A DNA stretch of 64,000 bases from Isosphaera sp. GTDB taxonomy: Bacteria; Planctomycetota; Planctomycetia; Gemmatales; Gemmataceae. The first letter of the stretch is position 1, and each line of letters starts with the position of its first letter. This document shows positions 24,443 through 32,924 of the stretch, one piece after another. The DNA is taken from assembly GCA_013822345.1 (NCBI GenBank), contig PNKH01000012.1, positions 1-64,000 on the forward strand, in the 5' to 3' direction. Made by a program: the position numbers and the translations under genes. The notes beneath the pieces are model-generated. The model made no database searches and was not told where the DNA came from. It worked only from the letters and a program-made list of their open reading frames with translations.

Positions 24443-25498
24443 ATGACCGACCCGAACCCGCTCGAGCGCTACTCCCGGCAGATGCGGTTCCCCGGCCTCG
24501 GCAAGGCCGGACAGGAGAAGTTGCTCGCGTCCCGGGTCACCCTGTGCGGGTGCGGGGCGCTCGGCACCGTGCTCGCGAACACCCTGGTCCGGGCCGGGGT
24601 CGGGTTCGTCCGCGTCATCGACCGCGACTTCGTCGAGCCGTCCAACCTCCAGCGGCAGGTGCTGTTCGACGAGGCGGACGTGGCGAACAACCTGCCGAAG
24701 GCCGAGGCCGCGGCGGTGAAGCTGCGGCAGATCAACTCGTCGGTCCGCGTCGAGCCGGTGGTCGCCGACATCAACCGCACCAACATCGAGGAGTTCTGCC
24801 GGGACGCCGACCTGATCCTCGACGGGAGCGACAACTTCGAGATCCGCTACCTCATCAACGACGTGGCGATCAAGCACGGCAAGCCGTGGGTGTACGGCGG
24901 GGCGGTCGGGGCGGAGGGGATGACGATGACGGTCATCCCGGGCGAGACGCCGTGCCTGCGGTGCGTGTTCGAGGCGGCCCCGGCGCCGGGTGAGACCGGG
25001 ACGTGCGAGACGGCCGGGGTGCTCGCCCCGGTGGTCAGCATCGTGGCCAGCTACCAGGCGACGGAGGCGATCAAGCTGCTGTCGGGGAACAAGGCGGCGG
25101 TGAACCGCGAGCTGTTGATGCTGAACGTGTGGGAGAACACGACCCGGCGGGTGAAGGTGGCGCCGCTGGCCGGGCGGAAGGGGAAGTGCCCGTGCTGCGC
25201 GGTACGGAACTTCGAGTGGCTGGACGGGGCGCACGGGACGCAGACGACGACGCTGTGCGGGCGGAACGCGGTGCAGGTGTCGCACCGGGCGGCGGGCACG
25301 CTCGACTTCGGGTACCTGGCGGGGGTGCTGAGGCAGACCGGGACGGTGAGCTACAACAAGTTCCTGTTGAAGTTCAGCCTGGTGGAGAACGGGGACCCGT
25401 TCGAGTTCACGGTGTTCCCGGACGGGCGGGCGATCATCAAGGGGACGAGCGAGCCGGACCGGGCCCGCACCCTGTACGCGAAGTACGTCGGGCACTGA
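24443..25498 (+). CDS. ThiF/MoeB/HesA-type E1-like adenylyltransferase
   Basis: This 351-residue protein is an E1-like enzyme that adenylates the C-terminal glycine of a ThiS/MoaD-type carrier. Residues 1-250 have the ThiF fold: YSRQMRFPGLGKAGQEKL, the nucleotide loop CGCGALGTVLANTL, RDFVEPSNLQRQ, and SDNFEIRYLINDV. A CLRC (about 172-175) and CPCC pair forms the zinc site, and the Cys in TGTCETAGV is in the catalytic-Cys position. An additional C-terminal domain of about 90 residues follows. The carrier (23,626) and PLP enzyme (22,253) lie upstream on the same strand. This set resembles the CysO and HcyS relays in type, but no JAMM peptidase is in the window. Confidence 0.92.
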   Translation: MTDPNPLERYSRQMRFPGLGKAGQEKLLASRVTLCGCGALGTVLANTLVRAGVGFVRVIDRDFVEPSNLQRQVLFDEADVANNLPKAEAAAVKLRQINSSVRVEPVVADINRTNIEEFCRDADLILDGSDNFEIRYLINDVAIKHGKPWVYGGAVGAEGMTMTVIPGETPCLRCVFEAAPAPGETGTCETAGVLAPVVSIVASYQATEAIKLLSGNKAAVNRELLMLNVWENTTRRVKVAPLAGRKGKCPCCAVRNFEWLDGAHGTQTTTLCGRNAVQVSHRAAGTLDFGYLAGVLRQTGTVSYNKFLLKFSLVENGDPFEFTVFPDGRAIIKGTSEPDRARTLYAKYVGH

Positions 25499-25514
25499 TC
25501 GGAGGAGGACGCCG

Positions 25515-26144
25515 ATGGGTTCCGCCGCCCGCGTGACGACGCCGCCCGTGCCGGCGACCCCGCCGGTCGCCCTGGCCGGCCGCCCCGTCTACCGGGTTAC
25601 CCTCGACCAGTACCACCGGATGATCGACGCCGGGGTGTTCGTCGGCGCCCCGAAGTGCGAGCTGATCCACGGCGTCCTGCTGGAGAAGCCGGTGCCCGAC
25701 CCGCCCCACTCGACCTCGACCCGGCGCCTCCTCCGCCGCCTCCTCCCGTACTTCCCCGAACCGGACTGGGTCGTCGGCGTCCAGGACTCGATCACCCTGT
25801 CGGACAGTGAGCCGGAGCCGGACTTCTTCGCCGCCACCGGCCCGGAGGGGAAGTACGCCGACCGGCACCCCGGGCCGAAGGACTTGGTCCTGGTCGTGGA
25901 GGTGTCGGACAGCCGGGTCGGGTTCGACCGCGGGACGAAGCTGGCGCTGTACGCCGGGTCGAAGGTCGTTCAGTACTGGATCGTGAACCTCGTCGACCGC
26001 CGCGTCGAGGTGTACACGCAGCCGCGCGGCGGCAAGAACCCCGGGTACAAGCAGCAGACGAACTACGGCCCGGGCGACGAGGTGCCGGTCGTCGTGGGCG
26101 GCACGGAACTCGGCCGCATCCCGGTGGACGAACTCCTGCCGTGA
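25515..26144 (+). CDS. Uma2-family PD-(D/E)XK endonuclease-like protein
   Basis: This 209-residue protein has the Uma2 (DUF820) layout of the PD-(D/E)XK superfamily: CELIHGVLLEK (Glu), PEPDFF (Asp), LVVEVSDS (Glu) and the following FDRGTKLALYA (Lys). Such genes are very abundant in planctomycetes and cyanobacteria, with unknown function. It starts with GGAGGAGG about 5 bases upstream. It follows the E1-like gene by 16 bases, so it may share its transcript; a functional link to sulfur transfer is not shown. Confidence 0.85.
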   Translation: MGSAARVTTPPVPATPPVALAGRPVYRVTLDQYHRMIDAGVFVGAPKCELIHGVLLEKPVPDPPHSTSTRRLLRRLLPYFPEPDWVVGVQDSITLSDSEPEPDFFAATGPEGKYADRHPGPKDLVLVVEVSDSRVGFDRGTKLALYAGSKVVQYWIVNLVDRRVEVYTQPRGGKNPGYKQQTNYGPGDEVPVVVGGTELGRIPVDELLP

Positions 26145-26173
26145 CGTGGTACGATGGCGGGTGGAGGTGCCCC

Positions 26174-26470
26174 ATGCCGGAGATCGTGCTGACCGACGAG
26201 CAGGCGCGGGTGGTCGCCGGGGCGACCGCCGCGGTCTGGGTCCGGGACCCGAGCGGCGGGCTGGTCGGGACCATCGACCCGCGGGACGCCGAGTGGATCG
26301 AGGTGGCGAAGCGGCGGCTCGCCGCCCCGCGGGGGCCGGGGATCCCGGGCCGGACGGTGCAGGCCCACCTGGCGGCCCTCCAGGCCGAGTGGGACCGGCT
26401 CGGCGGGTTCGACCGCGAGTACGCCCTGGCCTTCCTCGCCAAGCTCCGGGCCGAGGGCGGGGATGGATGA
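26174..26470 (+). CDS. Antitoxin-like small protein
   Basis: This 98-residue acidic/helical protein immediately precedes a ParE/RelE-like toxin gene, overlapping it by 8 bases, the usual order and coupling of a type II toxin-antitoxin pair. No classical DNA-binding motif is clear; the sequence starts with IVLTDEQARVVAGA. The start ATG has GGAGG upstream. Confidence 0.65.
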   Translation: MPEIVLTDEQARVVAGATAAVWVRDPSGGLVGTIDPRDAEWIEVAKRRLAAPRGPGIPGRTVQAHLAALQAEWDRLGGFDREYALAFLAKLRAEGGDG

Positions 26471-26735
26471 CTTCGAGCTGAGGTTGCTGCCGGCCGCCGA
26501 GGACGACCTGGCCGACATCTGGGTCCGCGCCCCGGACCGGGCGGCCGTCAACCGGGCGGACGCGCTCGCCGACCAGCTGCTCCGCCGCGACCCGGTCGGG
26601 AACGGCCGGCTCGTCGCCGAAGGGCTGTACCGCCTCACCCTCCCGCCGCTCGCCTACTACTACGCCGTGGACACCGACCGGCGGCTGGTCGAGGTGTCCG
26701 TCATCCGCGAGGTCCGGCCGTCGTCACCCCCATGA
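26463..26735 (+). CDS. ParE/RelE-family toxin
   Basis: This 90-residue protein has the ParE/RelE layout: LLPAAEDDLADIW at the start, a short helical hairpin with LADQLLRRDPVGNGRL, and the C-terminal beta strands YRLTLPPLAYYYAVD and VEVSVIREVRP. It overlaps the antitoxin by 8 bases, and its stop codon overlaps the ATG of the cysteine desulfurase gene by 4 bases. Whether it targets gyrase (ParE) or mRNA (RelE) cannot be told. Confidence 0.8.
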   Translation: MDDFELRLLPAAEDDLADIWVRAPDRAAVNRADALADQLLRRDPVGNGRLVAEGLYRLTLPPLAYYYAVDTDRRLVEVSVIREVRPSSPP

Positions 26736-27877
26736 TCTACCTCGACAACGCGGCCACCAGCTTCCCCAAGCCGGAGGGCGTGTACGCCGCCCTCGACCGG
26801 TTCGCCCGCACCAGCCTGGCCAACCCCGGCCGGGCCGGGCACAAGATGGCGCTGGCCGCCGAGCACGCCCTCGACGACGCCCGCCACCGCCTCAACCGCC
26901 ACTTCAACGGCCGCAGCCCCGACCGCTGGGTCTTCACCCTCAACGGCACCGACGCCCTGAACATGGCGTTCAAGGGCGTCCTGAACGACGGCGACCACGT
27001 CGTCACCACCGACCTCGAGCACAACAGCGTCTCCCGCCCGCTCGTCGCCCTCGCCGAGGCCGGCCGCATCACCCTCACCCGCGTCCCGGCCGACGCCGGC
27101 GGGACGGTCGACCCCGCGGCCGTCGCCGCCGCCCTCACCCCGAAGACCCGGCTCGTCGCCGTCACCCACGCCAGCAACGTCCTCGGCACCGTCCAGCCGG
27201 TCGTCGACATCGCTGCGGTCGCCCGGACCCGCGACGCCCTGGTCCTCGTCGACGCGGCCCAGACCGCCGGCGTCGTCCCGCTCGACGTGCAGGCCGCCGG
27301 CATCGACCTCCTCGCCTTCCCCGGGCACAAGTCGCTCCTCGGCCCGACCGGCACCGGCGCCCTGTACGTCGGCCCGCGCGTCCACCTCCGGCCGTGGCGC
27401 GAGGGCGGCACCGGCGGCGACTCGTCCACCCCGACGCAGCCGAAGGAGTTCCCGTACTACCTGGAGGGCGGCACCCCGAACGTCCTCGGCGTCGCCGGGC
27501 TGGTCGCCGGCCTCGACTACGTCGAGGAGCACGGCGTCGATGCGATCCGCCGGCACGAGGTCGAGCTGTGCGACCGGCTGCGGGCGTCGCTCGCGGAGGT
27601 GCCCGGGTTCGAGGTGTTCGGCCACGCCGACCCGGCCCGCCGCGTCGGGACGGTCGCGTTCCGGTGCGAGGTCATGCCGGCGGCCGACCTCGGGGCGATC
27701 CTCGACCAGTCGTTCGACATCGCCCTCCGCCCCGGGCTGCACTGCGCCCCGTACGTCCACCGGGCGCTCGGCAGCTACCCGGACGGCCTCGTCCGGGTCA
27801 GCCCCGGGCCGTTCAGCACCCCCGCCGACATCGACCACCTGATCGGGGCGCTCCGGGAGGTCACCGGCGGGATTTGA
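26732..27877 (+). CDS. Cysteine desulfurase-type PLP enzyme (class V aminotransferase)
   Basis: This 381-residue protein is of the NifS/SufS/Csd group, which takes sulfur from cysteine as an enzyme persulfide. Conserved parts are IYLDNAATSFPKP (N-terminus), DLEHNSVSRP, VDAAQTAG, and PLP Lys in FPGHKSLLGPTG. The C-terminal GLHCAPYVH holds a Cys in the group II (SufS-like) persulfide position. It has a 4-base overlap (ATGA) with the toxin gene. It could supply sulfur to the ThiF-like enzyme at 24.4 kb; this is inference from proximity. Confidence 0.9.
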   Translation: MIYLDNAATSFPKPEGVYAALDRFARTSLANPGRAGHKMALAAEHALDDARHRLNRHFNGRSPDRWVFTLNGTDALNMAFKGVLNDGDHVVTTDLEHNSVSRPLVALAEAGRITLTRVPADAGGTVDPAAVAAALTPKTRLVAVTHASNVLGTVQPVVDIAAVARTRDALVLVDAAQTAGVVPLDVQAAGIDLLAFPGHKSLLGPTGTGALYVGPRVHLRPWREGGTGGDSSTPTQPKEFPYYLEGGTPNVLGVAGLVAGLDYVEEHGVDAIRRHEVELCDRLRASLAEVPGFEVFGHADPARRVGTVAFRCEVMPAADLGAILDQSFDIALRPGLHCAPYVHRALGSYPDGLVRVSPGPFSTPADIDHLIGALREVTGGI

Positions 27878-27958
27878 GTGGCCCCGCCCGGCCCGGGGCT
27901 TTACCCTGACCGGTGTCCCGGTAACCTCTCCCGTTCGCCCGTCCCCCGGAGTCCCGTC

Positions 27959-29719
27959 ATGCTCCGCCCCGCCTTGTTCGCGGCCGCGGCCCTGGCGCTC
28001 GTCGCCCCGGCCCCCGCCGCCGACCCCGACCTGTCCGGCACCTGGCTGCTGTCGTACTCCGCCCGCGCCGGCAGCGACCAGAACCTCATGATCGTCAAGG
28101 TCGAGACGAAGGACGGGAAGACGACCGCGTCCGCCGTCTTCCCGGCGGGCGCGGCGGTCAGCGGGTTCGAGGTGAAGGACAAGGCGGTGAAGTTCGGCAC
28201 CGGCTTCGGCCCGTCGTTCGAGGGCACCGTCGGGGCGGACGGGGCGGCGGTCGGGAACCTCGGCGACGACCGGCTGATGTTCCGGGCGAAGCTGACCAAG
28301 ACGGACAAGACCGAGATCGGCCAGGCCGACCGGGTCGTCACCACCCCGGCCCCGGCCCCGGCGGCCGAGGCGCAGAAGCTGGCGACGGCCGCCGCGATCG
28401 CCCGCGGGGCGGTGGCCCGGGAGAAGGACGCGGAGAAGAAGAAGGAGCTTCAGGAGAAGGCCGACGCGGCCCAGAAGGAGCTCGACACGAAGGCCCCGGC
28501 CCTGCTCCGCGAGGTGGTCGCCAAGCACGCCGACACCCCGTTCGCGATCGACGCCGCCGCCGACCTGATCCGCGGCGGGGCGAAGTTCGGGGTGACCGCC
28601 GACGAGGCCGGCAAGCTCCTGGCCGCCGCCGAGAAGGCCGCCGCCCCGTTCGGCCAACGGTACGCCGCCACCGCCGCCCTCGTGACGGTCGAGGCGCTGG
28701 CCGGGTCGAAGGGGCTGGAGCCCGCCGCGGTGACCGCCGCCGAGCGGCTGTCCAAGAACCTGCCGGCCGACGCCCCGGCCGCCCTGCAGGCGCGGGTGCT
28801 GGGGGTGTACAAGCTGGCCCTGGAGAAGTCGGACGGCCCGGGCCGGGACGCCGCCCTGAAGACCGTGTCCGCGGAGCTGGCGAAGATCGAGGGGAAGATC
28901 GACGCGGAGTACTTGGCGAAGGTCCCGCCGTTCAAGCCGGCGGCGTTCGCCGGGCGGAAGGACAAGAGCGCCAACCGGGTGGCGGTGATGGAGCTGTTCA
29001 CCGGGGCCCAGTGCCCGCCGTGCGTCGCCGCGGACGTGGCGTTCGACGCCCTGCTGAAGGCGTACAAGCCGACCGACGTGGTGCTGATCCAGTACCACCT
29101 CCACATCCCCGGCCCCGACCCGCTGACCAACCCGGACGCGGTCGAGCGGGCCCGGTACTACGGGGCGAACAGCACCCCGAACACGTTCTTCAACGGCAAG
29201 GCGGCGGCCGCCGGCGGCGGCGGGATGGCGAACGCGGAGAACAAGTTCAAGCAGTACACCGGCGTCATCGACCCGCTCCTGGAGCAGACGACCGAGGTGA
29301 AGGTGGCCGGGAAGGCGACCCGCGCCGGGGACAAGCTGGACATCGCCGTCGAGGTGGCCGGCGGCGACGGGGAGGACATGCGGCTGCGGCTCCTGGTGGT
29401 CGAGGAAGACGTGAAGTACGTGGGCGGGAACGGGCTGCGGTTCCACCACCAGGTGGTGCGGGCGATGCCCGGCGGGGCGGCCGGGGTGGCGGTCAAGGAC
29501 AAGGTGTTCCGGCACACCGCGGCCGCCGACCTGACCGAGGTCCGGGCCGGGCTGACCAAGTACCTGGACGACTTCGCCGCCACCCGCCCGTTCCCGAACC
29601 CGAACCGGCCGATGGACATGAAGGCGGTGCGGGTGATCGCCCTGGTCCAGAACGACAAGACCAAGGAGATCGCCCAGGCGGTGCAGATCGAGGTCGAGGC
29701 GAAGCCGGGCGGGCGGTGA
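27959..29719 (+). CDS. Secreted protein with thioredoxin-like domain
   Basis: This 586-residue protein starts with a signal peptide (about 1-20, ending APAPA). Residues 22-110 form a lipocalin-like beta region. A helical, Ala/Lys-rich middle follows. A thioredoxin-like domain begins near residue 337 with AVMELFTGAQCPPC, whose CPPC redox motif is at about 352-355, and continues with FFNGKAAA. The C-terminal part is beta-rich, with a VQIEVEAKPG ending. It should act in the periplasm as a thiol oxidoreductase or redox sensor. The next gene lies 105 bases downstream, after a perfect hairpin. Confidence 0.82.
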   Translation: MLRPALFAAAALALVAPAPAADPDLSGTWLLSYSARAGSDQNLMIVKVETKDGKTTASAVFPAGAAVSGFEVKDKAVKFGTGFGPSFEGTVGADGAAVGNLGDDRLMFRAKLTKTDKTEIGQADRVVTTPAPAPAAEAQKLATAAAIARGAVAREKDAEKKKELQEKADAAQKELDTKAPALLREVVAKHADTPFAIDAAADLIRGGAKFGVTADEAGKLLAAAEKAAAPFGQRYAATAALVTVEALAGSKGLEPAAVTAAERLSKNLPADAPAALQARVLGVYKLALEKSDGPGRDAALKTVSAELAKIEGKIDAEYLAKVPPFKPAAFAGRKDKSANRVAVMELFTGAQCPPCVAADVAFDALLKAYKPTDVVLIQYHLHIPGPDPLTNPDAVERARYYGANSTPNTFFNGKAAAAGGGGMANAENKFKQYTGVIDPLLEQTTEVKVAGKATRAGDKLDIAVEVAGGDGEDMRLRLLVVEEDVKYVGGNGLRFHHQVVRAMPGGAAGVAVKDKVFRHTAAADLTEVRAGLTKYLDDFAATRPFPNPNRPMDMKAVRVIALVQNDKTKEIAQAVQIEVEAKPGGR

Positions 29720-29733
29720 CGGGCGGGGTAACC

Positions 29734-29800
29734 GGCGGGCCGGGGGCGGGAGCGACCGGAGGGGCCGACGCCCTCCGGTCGCTCCCGCCCCCGGCCCGCC
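29734..29800. repeat. Perfect 30-bp inverted repeat, type B-related
   Basis: Arms 29734-29763 and 29771-29800 are exact complements; they share the GGAGCGACCGGAGGG-like part of the type B family. It follows the thioredoxin-like gene. Confidence 0.94.
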
Positions 29801-29824
29801 ACGGTCTGACACGACGGGTGCCGC

Positions 29825-30958
29825 ATGCACCTCGACCCCGCCCCCGACGCCGTCGCCGCCCGCCGGGCCGACATCGACGCCAAGCAGGCCGCCGTCGCCC
29901 CGGTCCTGGCGGCGATGGGGGTCGAGGCGGTCCTGCTGTTCATGCCGGCCCACGTCGCGTGGTTCACCGCCGGGCTGTCCGCCCGCGGGCTCGTCTCCGA
30001 CTCCGACCGCCCGGGGGTGTACACCAACGGCCGGGCCCGGTGGCTGGTCTGCTCGAACGCCGACACCCACCGGCTGTTCGACGAGGAGCTGGACGGCCTC
30101 GGGTTCCAGCTCAAGGAGTGGCAGTGGGAGGCCGGGCGGGCGGACCTGCTCGCCCACCTGACGGCCGGCCGGCAGGTGGCGGCCGACCGCCCGTACCCGA
30201 ACACCCCGATGGCCAACGACCGCCTCCGCCCGCTGCTGCGGGTGCTGTCCCCGTTCGAGCGGCGGCAGTACGCCGGGCTGGGGGCGGCGGTGGTCCACGC
30301 GGTCGAGGCGACGGCCCGGAACCTGGCCGCCGGGGACACCGAGGAGGAGGTGGCCGGGCACCTCGCGCACCGGCTCCTGCGGCACGGGGTGGAGCCGGCG
30401 GCGGCGAGCGTGACCGGCGGGGGCCGGGGGGCGAAGTACCGGCGGGCCGGGTACGGGCCGACCCCGGTGTCCGGGACGGTGGTGGTGCAGGGGACCGGGC
30501 AGCGGGCCGGGCTGTTCGCCACCTGCTCCCGGACGGTCAGCTTCGGCCCGGCCCCGCCGGCCGTCCGCCTCGCCCACGACCTGGCCGTCCGCCAGGCCGC
30601 GGCCCTCCGGTCGCTGACCGCCCCGGACGCGACCGTCGGGTCGGTCGGGCAGGCGGCCCGGGCGGTCCTGGCCGGCACCCCGCACGAGTTCGACTGGCGG
30701 CTCAGCCCGCCGGGGTACGGGGCCGGGCGGTTCGCCGCCGAGGAGCTGCGGCGGGGCGGGGCGGAGGAGCCGCTGGCGGCCGGGATGGCGGTGGTGTGGC
30801 AGCCGCGGGTCGGCCCGGCGGCGTGCGTCGATACACTGGTGGTGACCGGGGCCGAGCCGGAGGTGGTGACCCCGCCGGAGGACTGGCCGGTCCGGCGGTT
30901 GGCGGTCCGCGGCGGCCCGCCCCACGACATCCCGGACATCCTCGTCCGGGACGACTAG
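29825..30958 (+). CDS. M24-family peptidase-like protein lacking metal ligands
   Basis: This 377-residue protein has the two-domain layout of aminopeptidase P/proline dipeptidases (creatinase N-domain then pita-bread domain). The five metal ligands (D, D, H, E, E) are absent: the DxG...SD segment reads QGTGQRAGLFATCSRTV, the His motif reads SPPGYGAG and the last Glu pair reads WQPRVGPAACVDT. It is therefore a likely pseudo-peptidase. It is close to the DUF4198 gene (13 bases), so they may be cotranscribed. The role is unknown. Confidence 0.75.
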   Translation: MHLDPAPDAVAARRADIDAKQAAVAPVLAAMGVEAVLLFMPAHVAWFTAGLSARGLVSDSDRPGVYTNGRARWLVCSNADTHRLFDEELDGLGFQLKEWQWEAGRADLLAHLTAGRQVAADRPYPNTPMANDRLRPLLRVLSPFERRQYAGLGAAVVHAVEATARNLAAGDTEEEVAGHLAHRLLRHGVEPAAASVTGGGRGAKYRRAGYGPTPVSGTVVVQGTGQRAGLFATCSRTVSFGPAPPAVRLAHDLAVRQAAALRSLTAPDATVGSVGQAARAVLAGTPHEFDWRLSPPGYGAGRFAAEELRRGGAEEPLAAGMAVVWQPRVGPAACVDTLVVTGAEPEVVTPPEDWPVRRLAVRGGPPHDIPDILVRDD

Positions 30959-30970
30959 CGGAGGAGTGGC

Positions 30971-31648
30971 ATGAGGGCGAAGGTGGTCGGGGCGGCCCTG
31001 GTCGGGCTGCTGGCGGCGTCGGCGGCCCGCGGGCACTTCCCGTTCGTCGTCCCGGACGACAAGGGGGACGCGGCGAAGGTGGTGTTCAGCGACGACCTGA
31101 TGCCGGACACCGGGGTGAACATCGAGAAGCTGGCGAACACGAAGCTGACGCTGCGGGACGCCGGCGGGAAGGAGTCCGGGCTGGAGTGGAAGAAGGGGGA
31201 CGGGTTCTACGCGGTGCCGGTGCCGGGGGCCGGCACCCGGGTGGTGTACGGGGTGACGGACTACGGGGTGCTACAGAAGGGCGACGCGAAGCCGTTCAAG
31301 CTGACCTACTACCCGAAGGCGGTGTTCGGGGACGGGACGGCGAAGGCCGCGACGGTCGGGGAGAAGCTGCCGCTGGAGGTCGCGGCCGAGGGCGGGGCGG
31401 GGAAGGCGCGGTTCCGGGTGCTGTCGGCCGGGAAGCCGCTGGCCGACGCCGAGGTCACGGTGCTGCTGCCGGAGGGGGGGAAGAAGGCGGTGAAGACGGA
31501 CAAGGACGGGTACACGCCGGAGTTCTCGGGGGCCGGGCGGTACGGGGTGGTCGCCAAGCACTTCGAGGCGAAGCCGGGCGAGCACGGCGGGAAGAAGTAC
31601 GACGAGGCCCGGAACTACGCGACGCTGGTGTGCGACGTTTCCAAGTGA
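30971..31648 (+). CDS. DUF4198-type periplasmic protein (NikM-like)
   Basis: This 225-residue protein has a signal peptide (cleavage around ASAARG) and then GHFPFVVP, the start typical of DUF4198/NikM-like periplasmic proteins, where the N-terminal His after cleavage is a metal ligand in nickel/cobalt uptake. The remainder is two beta-rich halves. No ECF transporter gene lies nearby, so a metal-uptake role is not certain. Confidence 0.75.
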   Translation: MRAKVVGAALVGLLAASAARGHFPFVVPDDKGDAAKVVFSDDLMPDTGVNIEKLANTKLTLRDAGGKESGLEWKKGDGFYAVPVPGAGTRVVYGVTDYGVLQKGDAKPFKLTYYPKAVFGDGTAKAATVGEKLPLEVAAEGGAGKARFRVLSAGKPLADAEVTVLLPEGGKKAVKTDKDGYTPEFSGAGRYGVVAKHFEAKPGEHGGKKYDEARNYATLVCDVSK

Positions 31649-31651
31649 TGA

Positions 31652-31710
31652 GTGGTGAGCGGTGAGTGGACGACACGGCGGTTTCGTGTCGTCCACTCAC
31701 CGCTCACCAC
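31652..31710. repeat. Perfect 26-bp inverted repeat
   Basis: GTGGTGAGCGGTGAGTGGAC-type arms at 31652-31677 and 31685-31710 are exact complements with a 7-base loop. It lies between the DUF4198 gene and the tRNA-Val gene, 3' to both. Confidence 0.94.
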
Positions 31711-31718
31711 CCGGTGAA

Positions 31719-31791
31719 TGACCTCGGAAGGAGTCGAACCTTCGTGTCCTGGTTGTGATCCAGGCGCCCTGAGCCGTTAGACCACGAGGTC
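31719..31791 (-). tRNA. tRNA-Val (CAC)
   Basis: On the minus strand the acceptor stem GACCTCG pairs fully with CGAGGTC, discriminator A. The D arm reads GTCT ... GGGC. The anticodon arm CCTGG-ATCACAA-CCAGG gives anticodon CAC (Val, GTG codon), and the T arm is GAAGG-TTCGACT-CCTTC. No CCA is encoded. Read on the plus strand the loop would suggest His (GTG), but the T-arm orientation shows it is minus-strand. Confidence 0.92.
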
Positions 31792-31898
31792 GGCAACCCG
31801 TCCGCAACCAGGGACGCGCCCCCCGCCGTCGGGGTTCGCGCCCCCGCGGGCCGCGCTTCCGGGTCGGCCGGTACCGTTCAACCCGGCAGGGGCCTGCC

Positions 31899-32672
31899 AT
31901 GCCGCCGCGACCGTTCGTTCTGCACGAGGCGAATTACCAACAACTCCGCGAGCACCGGCCGGCCGTGGCCGTGCTCCCGTGGGGGGCGACCGAGGCCCAC
32001 AACTACCACCTGCCGCACGGGACCGACGTGATCGAGGCGTGCGCCGTCGCCGAGCGGGCCGCGGCCCTCGCCCACGAGGCCGGCGCCCGGGTCGTCGTGC
32101 TCCCGGCGGTCCCGTTCGGGAACAACGCCCAGCAGCTCGACCAGGTCGCCACCGTCAGCATCCGCACCGCCACCGCGTTCGCGATCCTCGAGGACGTCGC
32201 CCGGTCCCTCGCGGCCCAGGGGATCGACCGGCTGGTGCTGGTCAACGGCCACGGCGGGAACGACTTCAAGCCGCTCGTCCGCGACATCCGCGCCGAGTCC
32301 GGGGTGCTGGTCGTGCTGGCCAACTTCTACCAGATGGCCCCGGCCGCGCTGCGGGAGATCTTCGACGACCCGGGCGACCACGCGGGGGAGATGGAGACCA
32401 GCCTGCTCCTCCACCTGTGCCCGGACTGGGTGGCGACCGGCCAGGCCGGCGACGGGCGGACGGTGCCGTTCGCGGTCGAGGCCCTCCGCGGGACGCCGGG
32501 GGTGTGGACGCCCCGCCCGTGGTCGGCCACCCACCCGGACACCGGGTGCGGCGACCCGGCCAAGGCGACGGCCGAGAAGGGTCGCCGGTACCTGGAGGCG
32601 GTGAGCCGGGAGCTGGCGCGGGTGCTGGTCGGGCTGGCCGCGGCGACCAAGGGCCAGTCCCCGTACCTGTGA
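31899..32672 (+). CDS. Creatininase-family amidohydrolase
   Basis: This 257-residue protein is of the creatininase family, zinc amidohydrolases acting on creatinine or, in other members, on N-formyl pyrimidine or mycofactocin-type substrates. Metal ligands are visible in GATEAHNYHLPHGTD (Glu, His and Asp) and NGHGGN (His), with the catalytic HAGEMETS. The length fits. It stands between the tRNA and the big surface protein with no obvious partner, so the substrate is unknown. Confidence 0.85.
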   Translation: MPPRPFVLHEANYQQLREHRPAVAVLPWGATEAHNYHLPHGTDVIEACAVAERAAALAHEAGARVVVLPAVPFGNNAQQLDQVATVSIRTATAFAILEDVARSLAAQGIDRLVLVNGHGGNDFKPLVRDIRAESGVLVVLANFYQMAPAALREIFDDPGDHAGEMETSLLLHLCPDWVATGQAGDGRTVPFAVEALRGTPGVWTPRPWSATHPDTGCGDPAKATAEKGRRYLEAVSRELARVLVGLAAATKGQSPYL

Positions 32673-32924
32673 CCGGGCGGCGTCGGCGCGCAGGGCCGTT
32701 CGGGGTGTGGGTCGGGGTCGGTTTCACCCGCTCCCTGACGGTCGCGGTTCCCCCGGCAACTCGGGACTCGTATCAGAAACAGGCCGATCTTCTCGACATC
32801 TTCATTGTCCCCCCGTCCGGTCCGGCCATACCCCTGTCTTAACTTTCGCACCGCGACACACCCCCGGCGAGTCCCGCCCGCCCGACGGCGCGCGGACTCC
32901 GACCCCTCCGACGGAGTGACACGA

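Noticed and set aside
26660-31036. A 1458-residue minus-strand frame opposite the desulfurase and thioredoxin-like genes
   Set aside because: It is a shadow of plus-strand genes: Arg/Pro/Gly-rich, no family motif, and the plus-strand frames there have clear domains.
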